This document shows, one piece after another, positions 46,106 through 53,988 of a DNA stretch of 64,000 bases. Under the pieces are notes generated by a model that saw nothing but the letters and a program-made list of their open reading frames with translations, searched no databases and was not told where the DNA came from. The position numbers and the translations under genes are program-made. Source of the DNA: Bacillota bacterium (GTDB taxonomy: Bacteria > Bacillota > Clostridia > Acetivibrionales > DTU013); assembly GCA_023426125.1 (NCBI GenBank), contig JAFABI010000007.1, positions 1-64,000 of the forward strand, read 5' to 3'. How positions within the stretch are numbered: the first letter of the stretch is position 1; each line of letters opens with the position of its first letter.

Positions 46106-46717
46106 ATGTATCGGCAATCATACTTCTGCATTTGTGATGGTCAGCAGGAAGAAATGTATTTGAAGCATATTGCGCTTTTGATTAAGAAGCATCAGGAGCG
46201 TGTGGTTACGTTTAACACGACGCAGGGCTCAGCGGAGGGGCTTAAGAAAAACTATACTGAGTATGATAACGCGGCTTTGTTTGATTATGACTTCAAAGAC
46301 ATGGAGTTTCAGCGAAAAATCAATATTTGTGCGCAGCTTCAGAGGAAGAACAGGAAGAGTAAAGGGAAAAACGTTTATCACGCATACAGCAATGTGAACT
46401 TTGACCTATGGCTTATCCTTCATAAAGAGGATTTTTACAGGCCGGTTACGTCGAATGATGCTTATGCCGCTGATGTGCGTCGAATATATAAACTTGGCAG
46501 CGAAGCAGACATTAAGGAGAAGGCGGTTATTGAAAGGATATTAGGAAAGATTTCTCTTGACGATGTGAAGGATGCCATCAGGCGGGCAGAACAAATACGA
46601 GCCAGGAAACTGGAATCTGACTGCTTTATGGTAGGTTCTGTTGCCTGTTATGGCAACCCGGATTTTTCTCTTCATGAATTTTTGAAGATTGTCCTGAAAG
46701 ATTGTGGAGAGCTATAA
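46106..46717 (+). CDS. RloB-family protein (AbiLii-like)
   Basis: A 203-residue protein with a TOPRIM-like pattern: FCICDGQQEEMYLKHIA (usual ICEGxTE), ALFDYDFKD (usual DxD), and SNVNFDLWLILHKEDF (usual SNPxFExWxLLH). In RloAB/AbiL and PARIS systems the partner protein is the effector, released or activated by the ATPase on phage challenge. The usual Glu of 'CEG' is Asp here (CDG), a conservative change that could affect catalysis. The start abuts the ATPase stop. Confidence 0.82.
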   Translation: MYRQSYFCICDGQQEEMYLKHIALLIKKHQERVVTFNTTQGSAEGLKKNYTEYDNAALFDYDFKDMEFQRKINICAQLQRKNRKSKGKNVYHAYSNVNFDLWLILHKEDFYRPVTSNDAYAADVRRIYKLGSEADIKEKAVIERILGKISLDDVKDAIRRAEQIRARKLESDCFMVGSVACYGNPDFSLHEFLKIVLKDCGEL

Positions 46718-46812
46718 AAAAGAGAGCATATTTGTTTTGGAAAGACTACCCTTGTGGTCCTTGGCAGAACCACCAGCCAAACCCAGCTAAAGTTTTGAAG
46801 GAGGGATGTCTT

Positions 46813-46944
46813 ATGACTTTCAAAGGCATAAAAGATTTGATAAAGATGATAAGATTCTCAGGTGTGACGCTTAATGGCGGATTTATTGGACTAAACTTTT
46901 CTGGGGGTTCTTCCAAAGCAAATATGTATTTTTACGAGAGGTAG
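46813..46944 (+). CDS. Possible small ORF (43 aa)
   Basis: ATG 46813 with GGAGGGA seven nt upstream. The product is basic and glycine-rich (FSGVTLNGGFIGLNFSGGSS). No family recognised. It may be a short toxin-like or non-functional peptide. Confidence 0.25.
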   Translation: MTFKGIKDLIKMIRFSGVTLNGGFIGLNFSGGSSKANMYFYER

Positions 46945-46975
46945 TATCCTTGCTTCAAAAAACAAGGATGAGGTC

Positions 46976-47003
46976 ACCAGTTCGACTCTGATTGAGGGCT
47001 CCA
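46976..47003 (+). other. tRNA 3'-end-like sequence
   Basis: ACCAG-TTCGACT-CTGAT forms a T-arm with one mismatch, followed by TGAGGGC, T and CCA. Upstream, ATCCTTG and CAAGGAT (46947-46970 region) form a stem. No complete tRNA can be folded. ATTGAGGGCTCCAA is shared with 13710-13723. Confidence 0.35.
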
Positions 47004-47326
47004 ACTTAAATCCTTGAAACACCAGATAAATCGGTGGTTCGAGGATTTCTACTTTTTCGTCCTCAAACCTACTATTACCATTATCTGGCGTGGAAAACCG
47101 CCTGAAATCATGTAAAATCGTCTGGAATGGTGTACTGATGGTGTACCGACCGATTGCTTCAAGCCGTATATATCAAGGACTTTGATGGCCTCACTTTTTA
47201 CAGAGGGTGAACAGTGCATATTTCGGATGCATCCGGACACTGATTCCGGCGACATCCGCAGTATTCCGGAATTATCCGGACAGCATAACGGCACATCCGG
47301 ACGCCTTGTCGAGAAAAAAGCAAATT
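47004..47326 (+). other. Non-coding segment with hairpin and TCCGGA cluster
   Basis: AAATCCT...AGGATTT and ACACC...GGTGG make a nested hairpin at about 47009-47049. Between 47228 and 47305 TCCGGA occurs four times within 80 nt, a spacing typical of transposase-binding ends (for example IS21-like), though no transposase is present. No gene is supported in this interval. Confidence 0.35.
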
Positions 47327-47603
47327 GATGGAAGTCGAGGAAAAAACACAGAATCCGTTCATGTTTTTTAATGGCTATACAAACGGTTGCACCGGTTACC
47401 TTCCTCATAAGGAAGAATGGAAAAAGGGCGGATATGAAACGCTTTACAGTTATTTGACCTACTATCCGTTTCATGGCCATGTCATGCCATTCCGTGAGGA
47501 CACGGCAGAGCGCCTGATTAAGCTTGTATCGGATAGTTGGAGAGACTGCGCATGGCGGTAGCATAAAAATGATGAATCTTATCTGAAATTATTTTAATGA
47601 TTT
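47327..47603 (+). repeat. 277-nt direct repeat, copy B (orphan ceramidase-like 3' end)
   Basis: Second copy of 43513-43789; it encodes the last 77 codons in frame (47328-47561) but has no 5' part. It forms the right boundary of the RloAB-carrying segment. Confidence 0.95.
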
Positions 47604-47635
47604 TTGAGATACCATATTAATTTTTTCCTTCCCAC

Positions 47636-47663
47636 TTGAAATATTCAAATATTATTATATAAT
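47636..47663 (+). promoter_or_regulatory. Promoter of rhodanese gene
   Basis: TTGAAA (47636-47641) and TATAAT (47658-47663) with a 16-nt spacer, followed directly by the operator at 47678. This arrangement suits repression. Confidence 0.6.
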
Positions 47664-47677
47664 AATATTAGTACAAT

Positions 47678-47694
47678 ATACCCTATGGGGGTAT
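47678..47694. promoter_or_regulatory. CsoR/CstR-type operator
   Basis: ATACCCTATGGGGGTAT is a near-perfect match to the G-tract dyad bound by DUF156 repressors (CsoR, CstR, FrmR). It lies about 8 nt past the predicted transcription start of a rhodanese gene. Since rhodaneses handle persulfide sulfur, a CstR-like sulfide/persulfide sensor is the likeliest binder. No such regulator is encoded in the window. Confidence 0.65.
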
Positions 47695-47773
47695 GCGTCG
47701 TGTTCAAATATATATATATATATATATTTGATCTTGGCATCGGGACACGAAAGGCAAGTTAAGAGGAGGGCAC

Positions 47774-48199
47774 ATGAGACCAATCATTTTAATATCGATA
47801 CTTTTGGCAGCGACGTTTTTGTTCGTTGCATGCGGCAAAACGAAAGTGGAAGAAGAGAAAACTACTATGGAAACAAGGTTGATAAGCTATAAAAACATAT
47901 CACCGAAAGATGCAAAAGCCCGATTGGAAGCTGAAAAGGGTATTATCCTGCTGGATGTGAGGACACCGGAAGAATATGCGGAAAAGCATATTCCTGATAG
48001 CCTGCTTATCCCTGTAGATACGATTGAAAAAGAGGCTCCGGCAAAGCTTGCCGACAAGAATGCTGTCATTTTTGTTTATTGCAGGAGCGGGAGACGCAGT
48101 GTCACTGCTTCAGAAGTGTTAGTGAAAATGGGCTACACAAACATTTATAATTTGGGCGGAATCATTGACTGGCCTTATGAAACCAAAAGCGGAAAATAA
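47774..48199 (+). CDS. Rhodanese-domain lipoprotein
   Basis: A 141-residue protein with a lipoprotein signal (hydrophobic helix then FVACGK, lipidated Cys near 20) and a rhodanese domain: GIILLDVRTPEEYAEKHIPD and the active-site loop VYCRSGRRSVTA with the persulfide-accepting Cys. It should sit on the outer face of the membrane. GAGGAGG precedes the ATG. Regulation by the operator described upstream is likely. Confidence 0.88.
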   Translation: MRPIILISILLAATFLFVACGKTKVEEEKTTMETRLISYKNISPKDAKARLEAEKGIILLDVRTPEEYAEKHIPDSLLIPVDTIEKEAPAKLADKNAVIFVYCRSGRRSVTASEVLVKMGYTNIYNLGGIIDWPYETKSGK

Positions 48200-48234
48200 A
48201 TAAATTGCTGTTTGATACAGATGGAGGAGGTATT

Positions 48235-48807
48235 ATGGCTCACAAGTTTGACATAAACAATATGCACAAATTGGATAATCCAAGAAGAAGAGAGGTACTG
48301 CCACCGGATGAAATACTCAGAAAACTCAATATCAGTGAAGGAGATGTTTTTGCTGATATTGGGTGCGGTATAGGGTATTTCTCACTACCGGCTGCTAAGC
48401 TTGTCGGAGAAACCGGAGTTGTATATGCCCTGGATATTTCTTCTGATATGCTGAAGGTATTGGAGGAAAAAGTCCGGCTTGATCAACTTGCAAATGTCAG
48501 GCCAATAATAAGCGAAGAGCATAATTTGCCTTTGCCTGATAGTGCGGCTGCAATTGCATTTACCTGCAATGTAATTCATGAGGTTGATGACAGATATCGC
48601 TTTTTGAATGAAATGAAACGCATTTTGACAGACAATGGAACGGTTGTTATCATCGATTGGGAAAAGGTACAAAGCGATTATGGTCCCCCTGTGGAGCATA
48701 GAATTGATAAGTCTGAAATCAGTTATGCCCTTGCAGAACTGGCATTTAGAGAGATAACAACGGATAACCTCAACGGATATTTTTATATGATTACTGCCAA
48801 AAAGTAG
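48235..48807 (+). CDS. Class I SAM-dependent methyltransferase
   Basis: A 190-residue protein with motif I VFADIGCGIGYFSLPAA, acidic LDIS after the second strand, and FTCNVIHEVDD. This subgroup (short, starting MAHKFD...LDNPRRREVLPP) is found next to sulfur or metal genes, but the substrate is unknown. GGAGGAGG fixes ATG 48235. It follows the rhodanese gene by 35 nt and is probably cotranscribed. Confidence 0.8.
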   Translation: MAHKFDINNMHKLDNPRRREVLPPDEILRKLNISEGDVFADIGCGIGYFSLPAAKLVGETGVVYALDISSDMLKVLEEKVRLDQLANVRPIISEEHNLPLPDSAAAIAFTCNVIHEVDDRYRFLNEMKRILTDNGTVVIIDWEKVQSDYGPPVEHRIDKSEISYALAELAFREITTDNLNGYFYMITAKK

Positions 48808-48916
48808 ATTTAAATTTTAGAAAAATTTTAGAATTTCTTTGCAGGCATTTTAGTCTTGCCTTTTATAATCGGATTGTAGGTTAAAACTACAATAAATTTT
48901 GACAGGAGAGATTAAA

Positions 48917-49888
48917 ATGAAAAACAGGAAACTCAAAATGGGGATATTGGTTATAGCAGCGGTTGCGTTATTTACCGCTACAGCATTTGCCACTGCTCCC
49001 AACAACGGGGGTTATGAAACCCTCAAGCAGATCATGAAGGACTCACAGGCAACAGAAGCTTTTGACAATGCTACGTTTGACGGGTCATTCCAGGTTTCGG
49101 ACAACGGAAAGCTAATTGCAGAAGTCACAGGCAAGGTTAAAGGTAATCACGAAGGGAAGGAAGCCAGCGGAAATTTGCAGATCAATACGATGGGGAAGGT
49201 CCAGGATTTATCCTTTTACAAAAGTTCTGAAACTGCATACCTGGTGGACGAAAACAATGGAAAGTACTATCAATTTGCCAACATGAATGAGGAAATGAAC
49301 CGAAAGAATGAGAATTACTCCAGAGAGGATTATTCCGCCGGGGACAGGATGAGTAATACGGGAGAAGCGCTTCTGGATTATTTCGTAGGTGATTTGAAAT
49401 CCCAGTTTGAGCTGTCCGGGAATGCTGACGGCAGCAAGTCTATCACTTTGGATCTGGATCAGAAGGAGATTCCGGTACCCTTAAATTTGCTGGTGGGTCT
49501 GGCAGTTGAAAATAAAAGTGAGGATGATTCACGTTTTGAATCACGGATGGATCCGTTAAAGAAAGCTCAATTGATTGAGAAGCTGCCCTTCCTGGAAGAT
49601 TTCTCCGATATGGAAAACATAATGCCGGAGCTGAAAGAGGATGTTAAGCTGACAGGACTTTTCACCAGACTTGATTTTGATGCGGACAATAAGCTGCAAG
49701 CCATTGATTTTAAAATGAGTATCAATGGAAGAGATGGAAATGGAACCATACATGAAGTCAGCTTCTCGGGCTCGGCAGCAATAAAGGCTATAAACGGCAC
49801 TACGGTTGATACCTTCGATCCGGCCGAAAAAAACATCGAAATCATCGATTGCAGGGAGTTCCAGGATAAAACTATCAAGATGGATTAA
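48917..49888 (+). CDS. Exported hypothetical protein, first gene of ABC/two-component operon
   Basis: A 323-residue protein with a signal peptide (MKNRKLKMGILVIAAVALFT, cleavage about AFA-TA). The mature part is acidic and beta-rich, and no catalytic motif is seen. GGAGAG lies 8 nt upstream of ATG 48917. It lies 12 nt before an ABC transporter and two-component genes, so it may be a substrate sensor or target of that module. Family not recognised. Confidence 0.65.
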   Translation: MKNRKLKMGILVIAAVALFTATAFATAPNNGGYETLKQIMKDSQATEAFDNATFDGSFQVSDNGKLIAEVTGKVKGNHEGKEASGNLQINTMGKVQDLSFYKSSETAYLVDENNGKYYQFANMNEEMNRKNENYSREDYSAGDRMSNTGEALLDYFVGDLKSQFELSGNADGSKSITLDLDQKEIPVPLNLLVGLAVENKSEDDSRFESRMDPLKKAQLIEKLPFLEDFSDMENIMPELKEDVKLTGLFTRLDFDADNKLQAIDFKMSINGRDGNGTIHEVSFSGSAAIKAINGTTVDTFDPAEKNIEIIDCREFQDKTIKMD

Positions 49889-49900
49889 GAGAGGTATGCA

Positions 49901-50626
49901 ATGTTGCTGGAAGTTGTGAATTTAACGAAACAATATTCCGGAGGCCATGGCATACAAGGGCTCAACCTCACTGTTTCAGAAGGTGAGGTTGTTGCCCTGC
50001 TGGGGTCAAACGGCGCCGGAAAAACCACAGCCATGAAGGCTATGATGGGATTGGTCTCTGTGAATGGCGGAACCGCTTGTTATAAAGGAAGCTCCATAGC
50101 AGACAGACCGGATGTGACCAAAAATGAAATAGGAATGATGATAGGAGATCCTTCGCCTTACCTTTATCTGACCGCATATCAATACCTGAAGCTGCATCAG
50201 AATCTGTATTCTGCGGTGGCGGAGGAAGAGATCCTGAATAGTTTGAAACTGGTGGGACTGGAGGCCAGAAAGGATTCAAAGATCAAAACCTTTTCAACAG
50301 GAATGAAGCAGCGTATTTATCTTGCAAAGGTACTGCTCATAAAGCCTAAACTGCTTTTACTCGACGAGCCTTTCTCAGGGATGGATATTGAGGGAAGAAG
50401 CCATCTGGTCCAACTATTGAAGAAGATCGTATCGGAACAGAAAACAGGGATGATCCTATCCAGCCATTTAATCCATGATATTGAGCATATCACCTCAAAG
50501 GTCTGCATTATCAGTGACGGAAAGTGGCTGGAAACAAAGACGGCAGATGAGATAAAGAAAAGCCATGGGACAATCGAAGAGTATTACCTGGATACAATCA
50601 AAGCTGCCAAGGAGATGGGGAAATGA
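49901..50626 (+). CDS. ABC transporter ATP-binding protein (BcrA-like)
   Basis: A 241-residue ATPase: Walker A GSNGAGKTT, Q-loop near IGDPSPYLYL, signature FSTGMKQR, Walker B LLLLDEPFSG, H-loop SSHLIHD. Similarity is to the bacitracin/lantibiotic self-protection type. It overlaps the permease start by 4 nt (ATGA). Confidence 0.9.
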   Translation: MLLEVVNLTKQYSGGHGIQGLNLTVSEGEVVALLGSNGAGKTTAMKAMMGLVSVNGGTACYKGSSIADRPDVTKNEIGMMIGDPSPYLYLTAYQYLKLHQNLYSAVAEEEILNSLKLVGLEARKDSKIKTFSTGMKQRIYLAKVLLIKPKLLLLDEPFSGMDIEGRSHLVQLLKKIVSEQKTGMILSSHLIHDIEHITSKVCIISDGKWLETKTADEIKKSHGTIEEYYLDTIKAAKEMGK

Positions 50627-51369
50627 ACAAGCTGATCATGTTTTCGGGAAATGAATATAAAAAATTATTTATGCAAGCCAGGACAAAAATTATACTCGCA
50701 CTATTTGTACTTTGTGCTCTGGTAGTTGGGCTGGTGAGCTTTCTCATAAATAGGAATACAGGAGTGCAAATGATAGCGCCGGGCCAGATTCCGGTGTTTG
50801 TACTGAATCTTCTGACAGGTCTGGTGCTGCCGGTCCTTGCAATTTTTATCGCCAGTGAGTTGTTTGCAGGCGAATTCAAGGATGGTACAATAAAAAATGT
50901 ATTTGCATTGCCAGTCTCAAAAAGTATAATATATGTAGGAAAGCTGCTGGCTGGTGCAGCGGTAATCGGTACATGCCTTTTGGCATTGGGGATTTCCAGC
51001 GTTGTTGCAGGTGTTGCGGTGAATGGCTTCGAAGCTTTTGGAGGTATTGGCGGGGCCCTTGTAAGCTACCTTGGTGCTTTTATGTATCTTTTCGTAGCAC
51101 TTGTCATCGCGGGCTTTATTTCCTTGCTGACAGACAGTCCGGGTGCGGCAATTGTTGTGAATCTCCTGATATGGCTTGGACTTGGTTTGGCAGGTACATT
51201 TATAACTGCCGTAAAAGGGTTCCTGCCTACGAATTTTGAGCGCTGGTATCAGCCGTTGATGAATGGAGTCAATAGGACAGCGGCCTTGCCGCCTTTGCTG
51301 TTTATGGTTTCGTATTGTGTTGTGTTTGTCGTTGCGGGAATGATGATATTTGAGAAGAAAGAAGTATAA
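50623..51369 (+). CDS. ABC-2 type transporter permease
   Basis: A 248-residue membrane protein with about six helices (first around 22-42, then pairs near 55-80, 105-130, 140-165, 170-195, 220-240). It is the membrane partner of the overlapping ATPase. Likely exports or removes a peptide antibiotic or lipid; the substrate is not evident. Confidence 0.85.
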   Translation: MNKLIMFSGNEYKKLFMQARTKIILALFVLCALVVGLVSFLINRNTGVQMIAPGQIPVFVLNLLTGLVLPVLAIFIASELFAGEFKDGTIKNVFALPVSKSIIYVGKLLAGAAVIGTCLLALGISSVVAGVAVNGFEAFGGIGGALVSYLGAFMYLFVALVIAGFISLLTDSPGAAIVVNLLIWLGLGLAGTFITAVKGFLPTNFERWYQPLMNGVNRTAALPPLLFMVSYCVVFVVAGMMIFEKKEV

Positions 51370-51372
51370 AGT

Positions 51373-52839
51373 ATGTCGTTAAGGCTTAAGCTTATTATCA
51401 CGTATATAATCATGCTCATTGTCTCGGTAATAATAATCTTCTTTTCCGGGGTAGGTTTGATTACAATCGCCATACGTGATTCTGCCAGGTCCGTTATTGG
51501 CGATCAGACCTTCGGGGAAGCATTCGGTAAGGCGATTGATGTCATTGTAGACCTGCGTTATACGGAAAAGTACCATCCGGAAACACTTGCCGGCGATAGC
51601 TTTGCTGCACAGCTTGCGGGCCAGGTAAGTGTTTTCAACGGATTCCTTGTGGTAAAAAACAACAATCAGTATAAGTCCTACGGAATAAAGAATGCTGACG
51701 AAACATTGTATGACCTTTTAGGCAATTCTTCGAGGAATGGCTATTCAATCGTGCATGGTTATGATTACGATAACAGCAAAATCATATGGAACAATGAAGA
51801 ATACGCCGTCCTGGGATATGACTTCCCAAAATATTCAGAAGATCTGGCGTATCTTTTTCTTTTCAAAACAAAAAATGCCGAGAAGGCTGTGGGACGTTAT
51901 AACAATATATTGTTATTCGGACTCTTTATGCTTACCATTATCGTGATCGGTCCATTGTTGCTGATTGTGACGAAAGACATTGTGCTTCCGCTAAAGAAGC
52001 TTGAAAACTGCGCTCAGGAGATTGCCCATGGCAATTTGAATTTTGAGTTGAAATCAAAATCCGGCAATGAAATCGGCAGAGTAATGCGCTCCTATGAGAA
52101 AATGCGGTTTGAACTTAAAAAATCCATAACCAATCAGCTTGATATGGAGGAAAACAGGAAACAGCTTTTATCCAATATCACCCATGACCTTAAAACGCCG
52201 ATCACTTCAATCAAGGGCTACATTCAGGGCATCCGGGATGGTGTCGCCAATGATCCGGACAAATTGTCAAAATACCTGGATGTTATCTATAACAAGTCGG
52301 TTGACATGAATGCCATGATTGATGATTTGTTCCTGTTTTCCAAGCTTGACCTGAGGAAGGAACCTTTCAACAAGGATTATGTGGATGTCAACGGCTTTTA
52401 TGAGAGCTGCATTCAGGAACTGCATCTGGAACTCGACGGCAATGGTGTCGAGCTGACTTCTGAATGCAGGATAACGGAAGGGCTGAAGGCTTTTATGGAC
52501 AGTCAGAAAATAAAACGTGTCATACTCAATGTTATAAATAATTCCATGAAATTTATGGACAAGGAGCAAAAGCTGCTTAATATGGCCTTTTTGGAACTGG
52601 AGGACTCCCTTGTGGTTAAAATCAGGGATAATGGCATTGGAATCGACCGGGAGGAGCTCATAAACATATTTGACCGGTTTTACAGGACGGATCCTTCCAG
52701 AAACAGCAATACGGGAGGCTCCGGGCTTGGGCTTGCCATTGCAAGACAAATCGTTGAGCAGCATAATGGTACCATAGCAGCGGATAGTGTGAAAGGTGAA
52801 TGGACGGAAATAAAGTTTACGATACCTTTGGGGAATTGA
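51373..52839 (+). CDS. Sensor histidine kinase
   Basis: A 488-residue kinase. Two transmembrane helices (about 8-32 and 175-198) flank an extracellular domain of about 140 residues. A HAMP linker, H-box NITHDLKTPITSIKGY, N-box NVINNSMKFM, G1 DNGIGID, F-box FDRFYRTDPSR and G2 GGSGLGLAIA follow. The large sensor loop means it may detect its ligand directly. It starts 3 nt after the permease stop. Confidence 0.92.
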   Translation: MSLRLKLIITYIIMLIVSVIIIFFSGVGLITIAIRDSARSVIGDQTFGEAFGKAIDVIVDLRYTEKYHPETLAGDSFAAQLAGQVSVFNGFLVVKNNNQYKSYGIKNADETLYDLLGNSSRNGYSIVHGYDYDNSKIIWNNEEYAVLGYDFPKYSEDLAYLFLFKTKNAEKAVGRYNNILLFGLFMLTIIVIGPLLLIVTKDIVLPLKKLENCAQEIAHGNLNFELKSKSGNEIGRVMRSYEKMRFELKKSITNQLDMEENRKQLLSNITHDLKTPITSIKGYIQGIRDGVANDPDKLSKYLDVIYNKSVDMNAMIDDLFLFSKLDLRKEPFNKDYVDVNGFYESCIQELHLELDGNGVELTSECRITEGLKAFMDSQKIKRVILNVINNSMKFMDKEQKLLNMAFLELEDSLVVKIRDNGIGIDREELINIFDRFYRTDPSRNSNTGGSGLGLAIARQIVEQHNGTIAADSVKGEWTEIKFTIPLGN

Positions 52840-52870
52840 TCGCCTGCAAAAGCGGTTTATGGAGGTTTGA

Positions 52871-53569
52871 ATGGAAAAGAAGCGGATTTTGATCATTGAA
52901 GATGACACAGCCATTGCAGAGCTGGAGAGGGATTATCTGGAGATAAACGGGTTTGAAGCCGTAATCTGCCCAAATGGTATGAAAGGCCTCGAACAGGCTT
53001 TGAGGGAGGCTTTTGACCTGATCGTCCTGGATTTGATGCTTCCGGGAGTGGACGGCTTTGAAATATGTAAAAAAATACGGGAGAAAAAAGACACTCCCAT
53101 CCTTATGATTTCAGCCCGAAAGGATGATATAGATAAAATCAGGGGGCTGGGCCTCGGAGCCGACGACTATCTCACAAAACCCTTCAGTCCCAATGAAATG
53201 GTAGCCCGTGTAAAAGCCCATATAAGCAGGTATGAGAAGCTCAGCAGCACAGGCCGCCGGAATAAACACGCCGAACTGGCCATAAGAGGCCTGGTAATTA
53301 ATCTTGATGCCAGGCGGGTGGAGTTGAATGGAGAAGAAATACTCCTTACCACCAAGGAATACGACCTTCTTCTTTTCCTTGCGCAGAACCCCGACCATGT
53401 ATTCACTAAGGAAGCCCTTCTGGAACGGGTCTGGGGTATGGACTATTTTGGCGACAGCGCGACCATTACCGTCCACATTGGTAAAATCCGCGACAAGATA
53501 GAAAAAGACAAAAAGAATGAGCAGTTTATAGAAACGATCTGGGGAGTAGGTTACCGGTTCAAGGTGTAG
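52871..53569 (+). CDS. OmpR/PhoB-family response regulator
   Basis: A 232-residue regulator. Receiver domain: acidic pair EDD (9-11), phospho-Asp in LIVLDLMLPGVDG, Lys in LTKPFSPNE. Winged-helix DNA-binding domain with LLTTKEYDLLLFLAQNPD and VHIGKIRDKIE. Cognate partner of the preceding kinase; probably controls the upstream ABC operon. GGAGG precedes the ATG. Confidence 0.94.
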   Translation: MEKKRILIIEDDTAIAELERDYLEINGFEAVICPNGMKGLEQALREAFDLIVLDLMLPGVDGFEICKKIREKKDTPILMISARKDDIDKIRGLGLGADDYLTKPFSPNEMVARVKAHISRYEKLSSTGRRNKHAELAIRGLVINLDARRVELNGEEILLTTKEYDLLLFLAQNPDHVFTKEALLERVWGMDYFGDSATITVHIGKIRDKIEKDKKNEQFIETIWGVGYRFKV

Positions 53570-53580
53570 GTAATAAGAAA

Positions 53581-53598
53581 GAGCCCTGTTATAGGCTC
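53581..53598. terminator. Hairpin between convergent genes
   Basis: GAGCC-N8-GGCTC, followed by TTTCTT on the minus strand and ATTT on the plus. It can end the response-regulator operon and the small minus-strand ORF, whose stop lies within the stem. Confidence 0.5.
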
Positions 53599-53719
53599 AT
53601 TTCGGCTTTGTCGGATTATTTTTATGAAATCCCTTCGAAATACGTTTGGTTTCTTCCAGTTCCTGTGTTTTTGTTTCCATAGAGTTCGGTTCAATGGATT
53701 TGGTTTTATTTTTCCCCAT
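53597..53719 (-). CDS. Possible small protein (40 aa)
   Basis: ATG at 53719 with AAGGTG nine nt upstream. The product is very hydrophilic and Lys/Thr-rich (MGKNKTKSIEPNSMETKTQE). It resembles small spore-associated or disordered proteins in composition, but no family is recognised. Bases 53720-53988 hold no other gene. Confidence 0.4.
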   Translation of the reverse strand: MGKNKTKSIEPNSMETKTQELEETKRISKGFHKNNPTKPK

Positions 53720-53988
53720 ACTATTTTTCACCTTCCTTCTTCTTAGCCATTGAGTATATTATTTTGTCCGTATAGCTTAAAAAAATGCCTTGGTATGTTT
53801 ATTTAATTATTGTAATTCACTATTTACAAAACTATTTCCCGGATGTAGCATATTCTCATATTAAATTGTTCACAGGAGTATATCAGGAGTATAATGAAAG
53901 GGTGCAAATATTTGAAGTTTCTGTTGTTTTTATTGTTCTTTTAAAAAATAATGGAAAGATAGAAGAAACAAAGGGAGCTCATTCAGAA

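Noticed and set aside
46945..46972. CTTCAAA loop as a selenocysteine tRNA anticodon arm
   Set aside because: The loop is ten bases, not seven, and no acceptor or D arm can be folded.
47228..47305. TCCGGA cluster as a CRISPR array
   Set aside because: Repeat unit is only six bases and spacing is irregular.
47049..47564. 171-codon minus-strand ORF over the orphan repeat
   Set aside because: It is largely the antisense of the duplicated ceramidase 3' end; a matching antisense ORF exists over the first copy.
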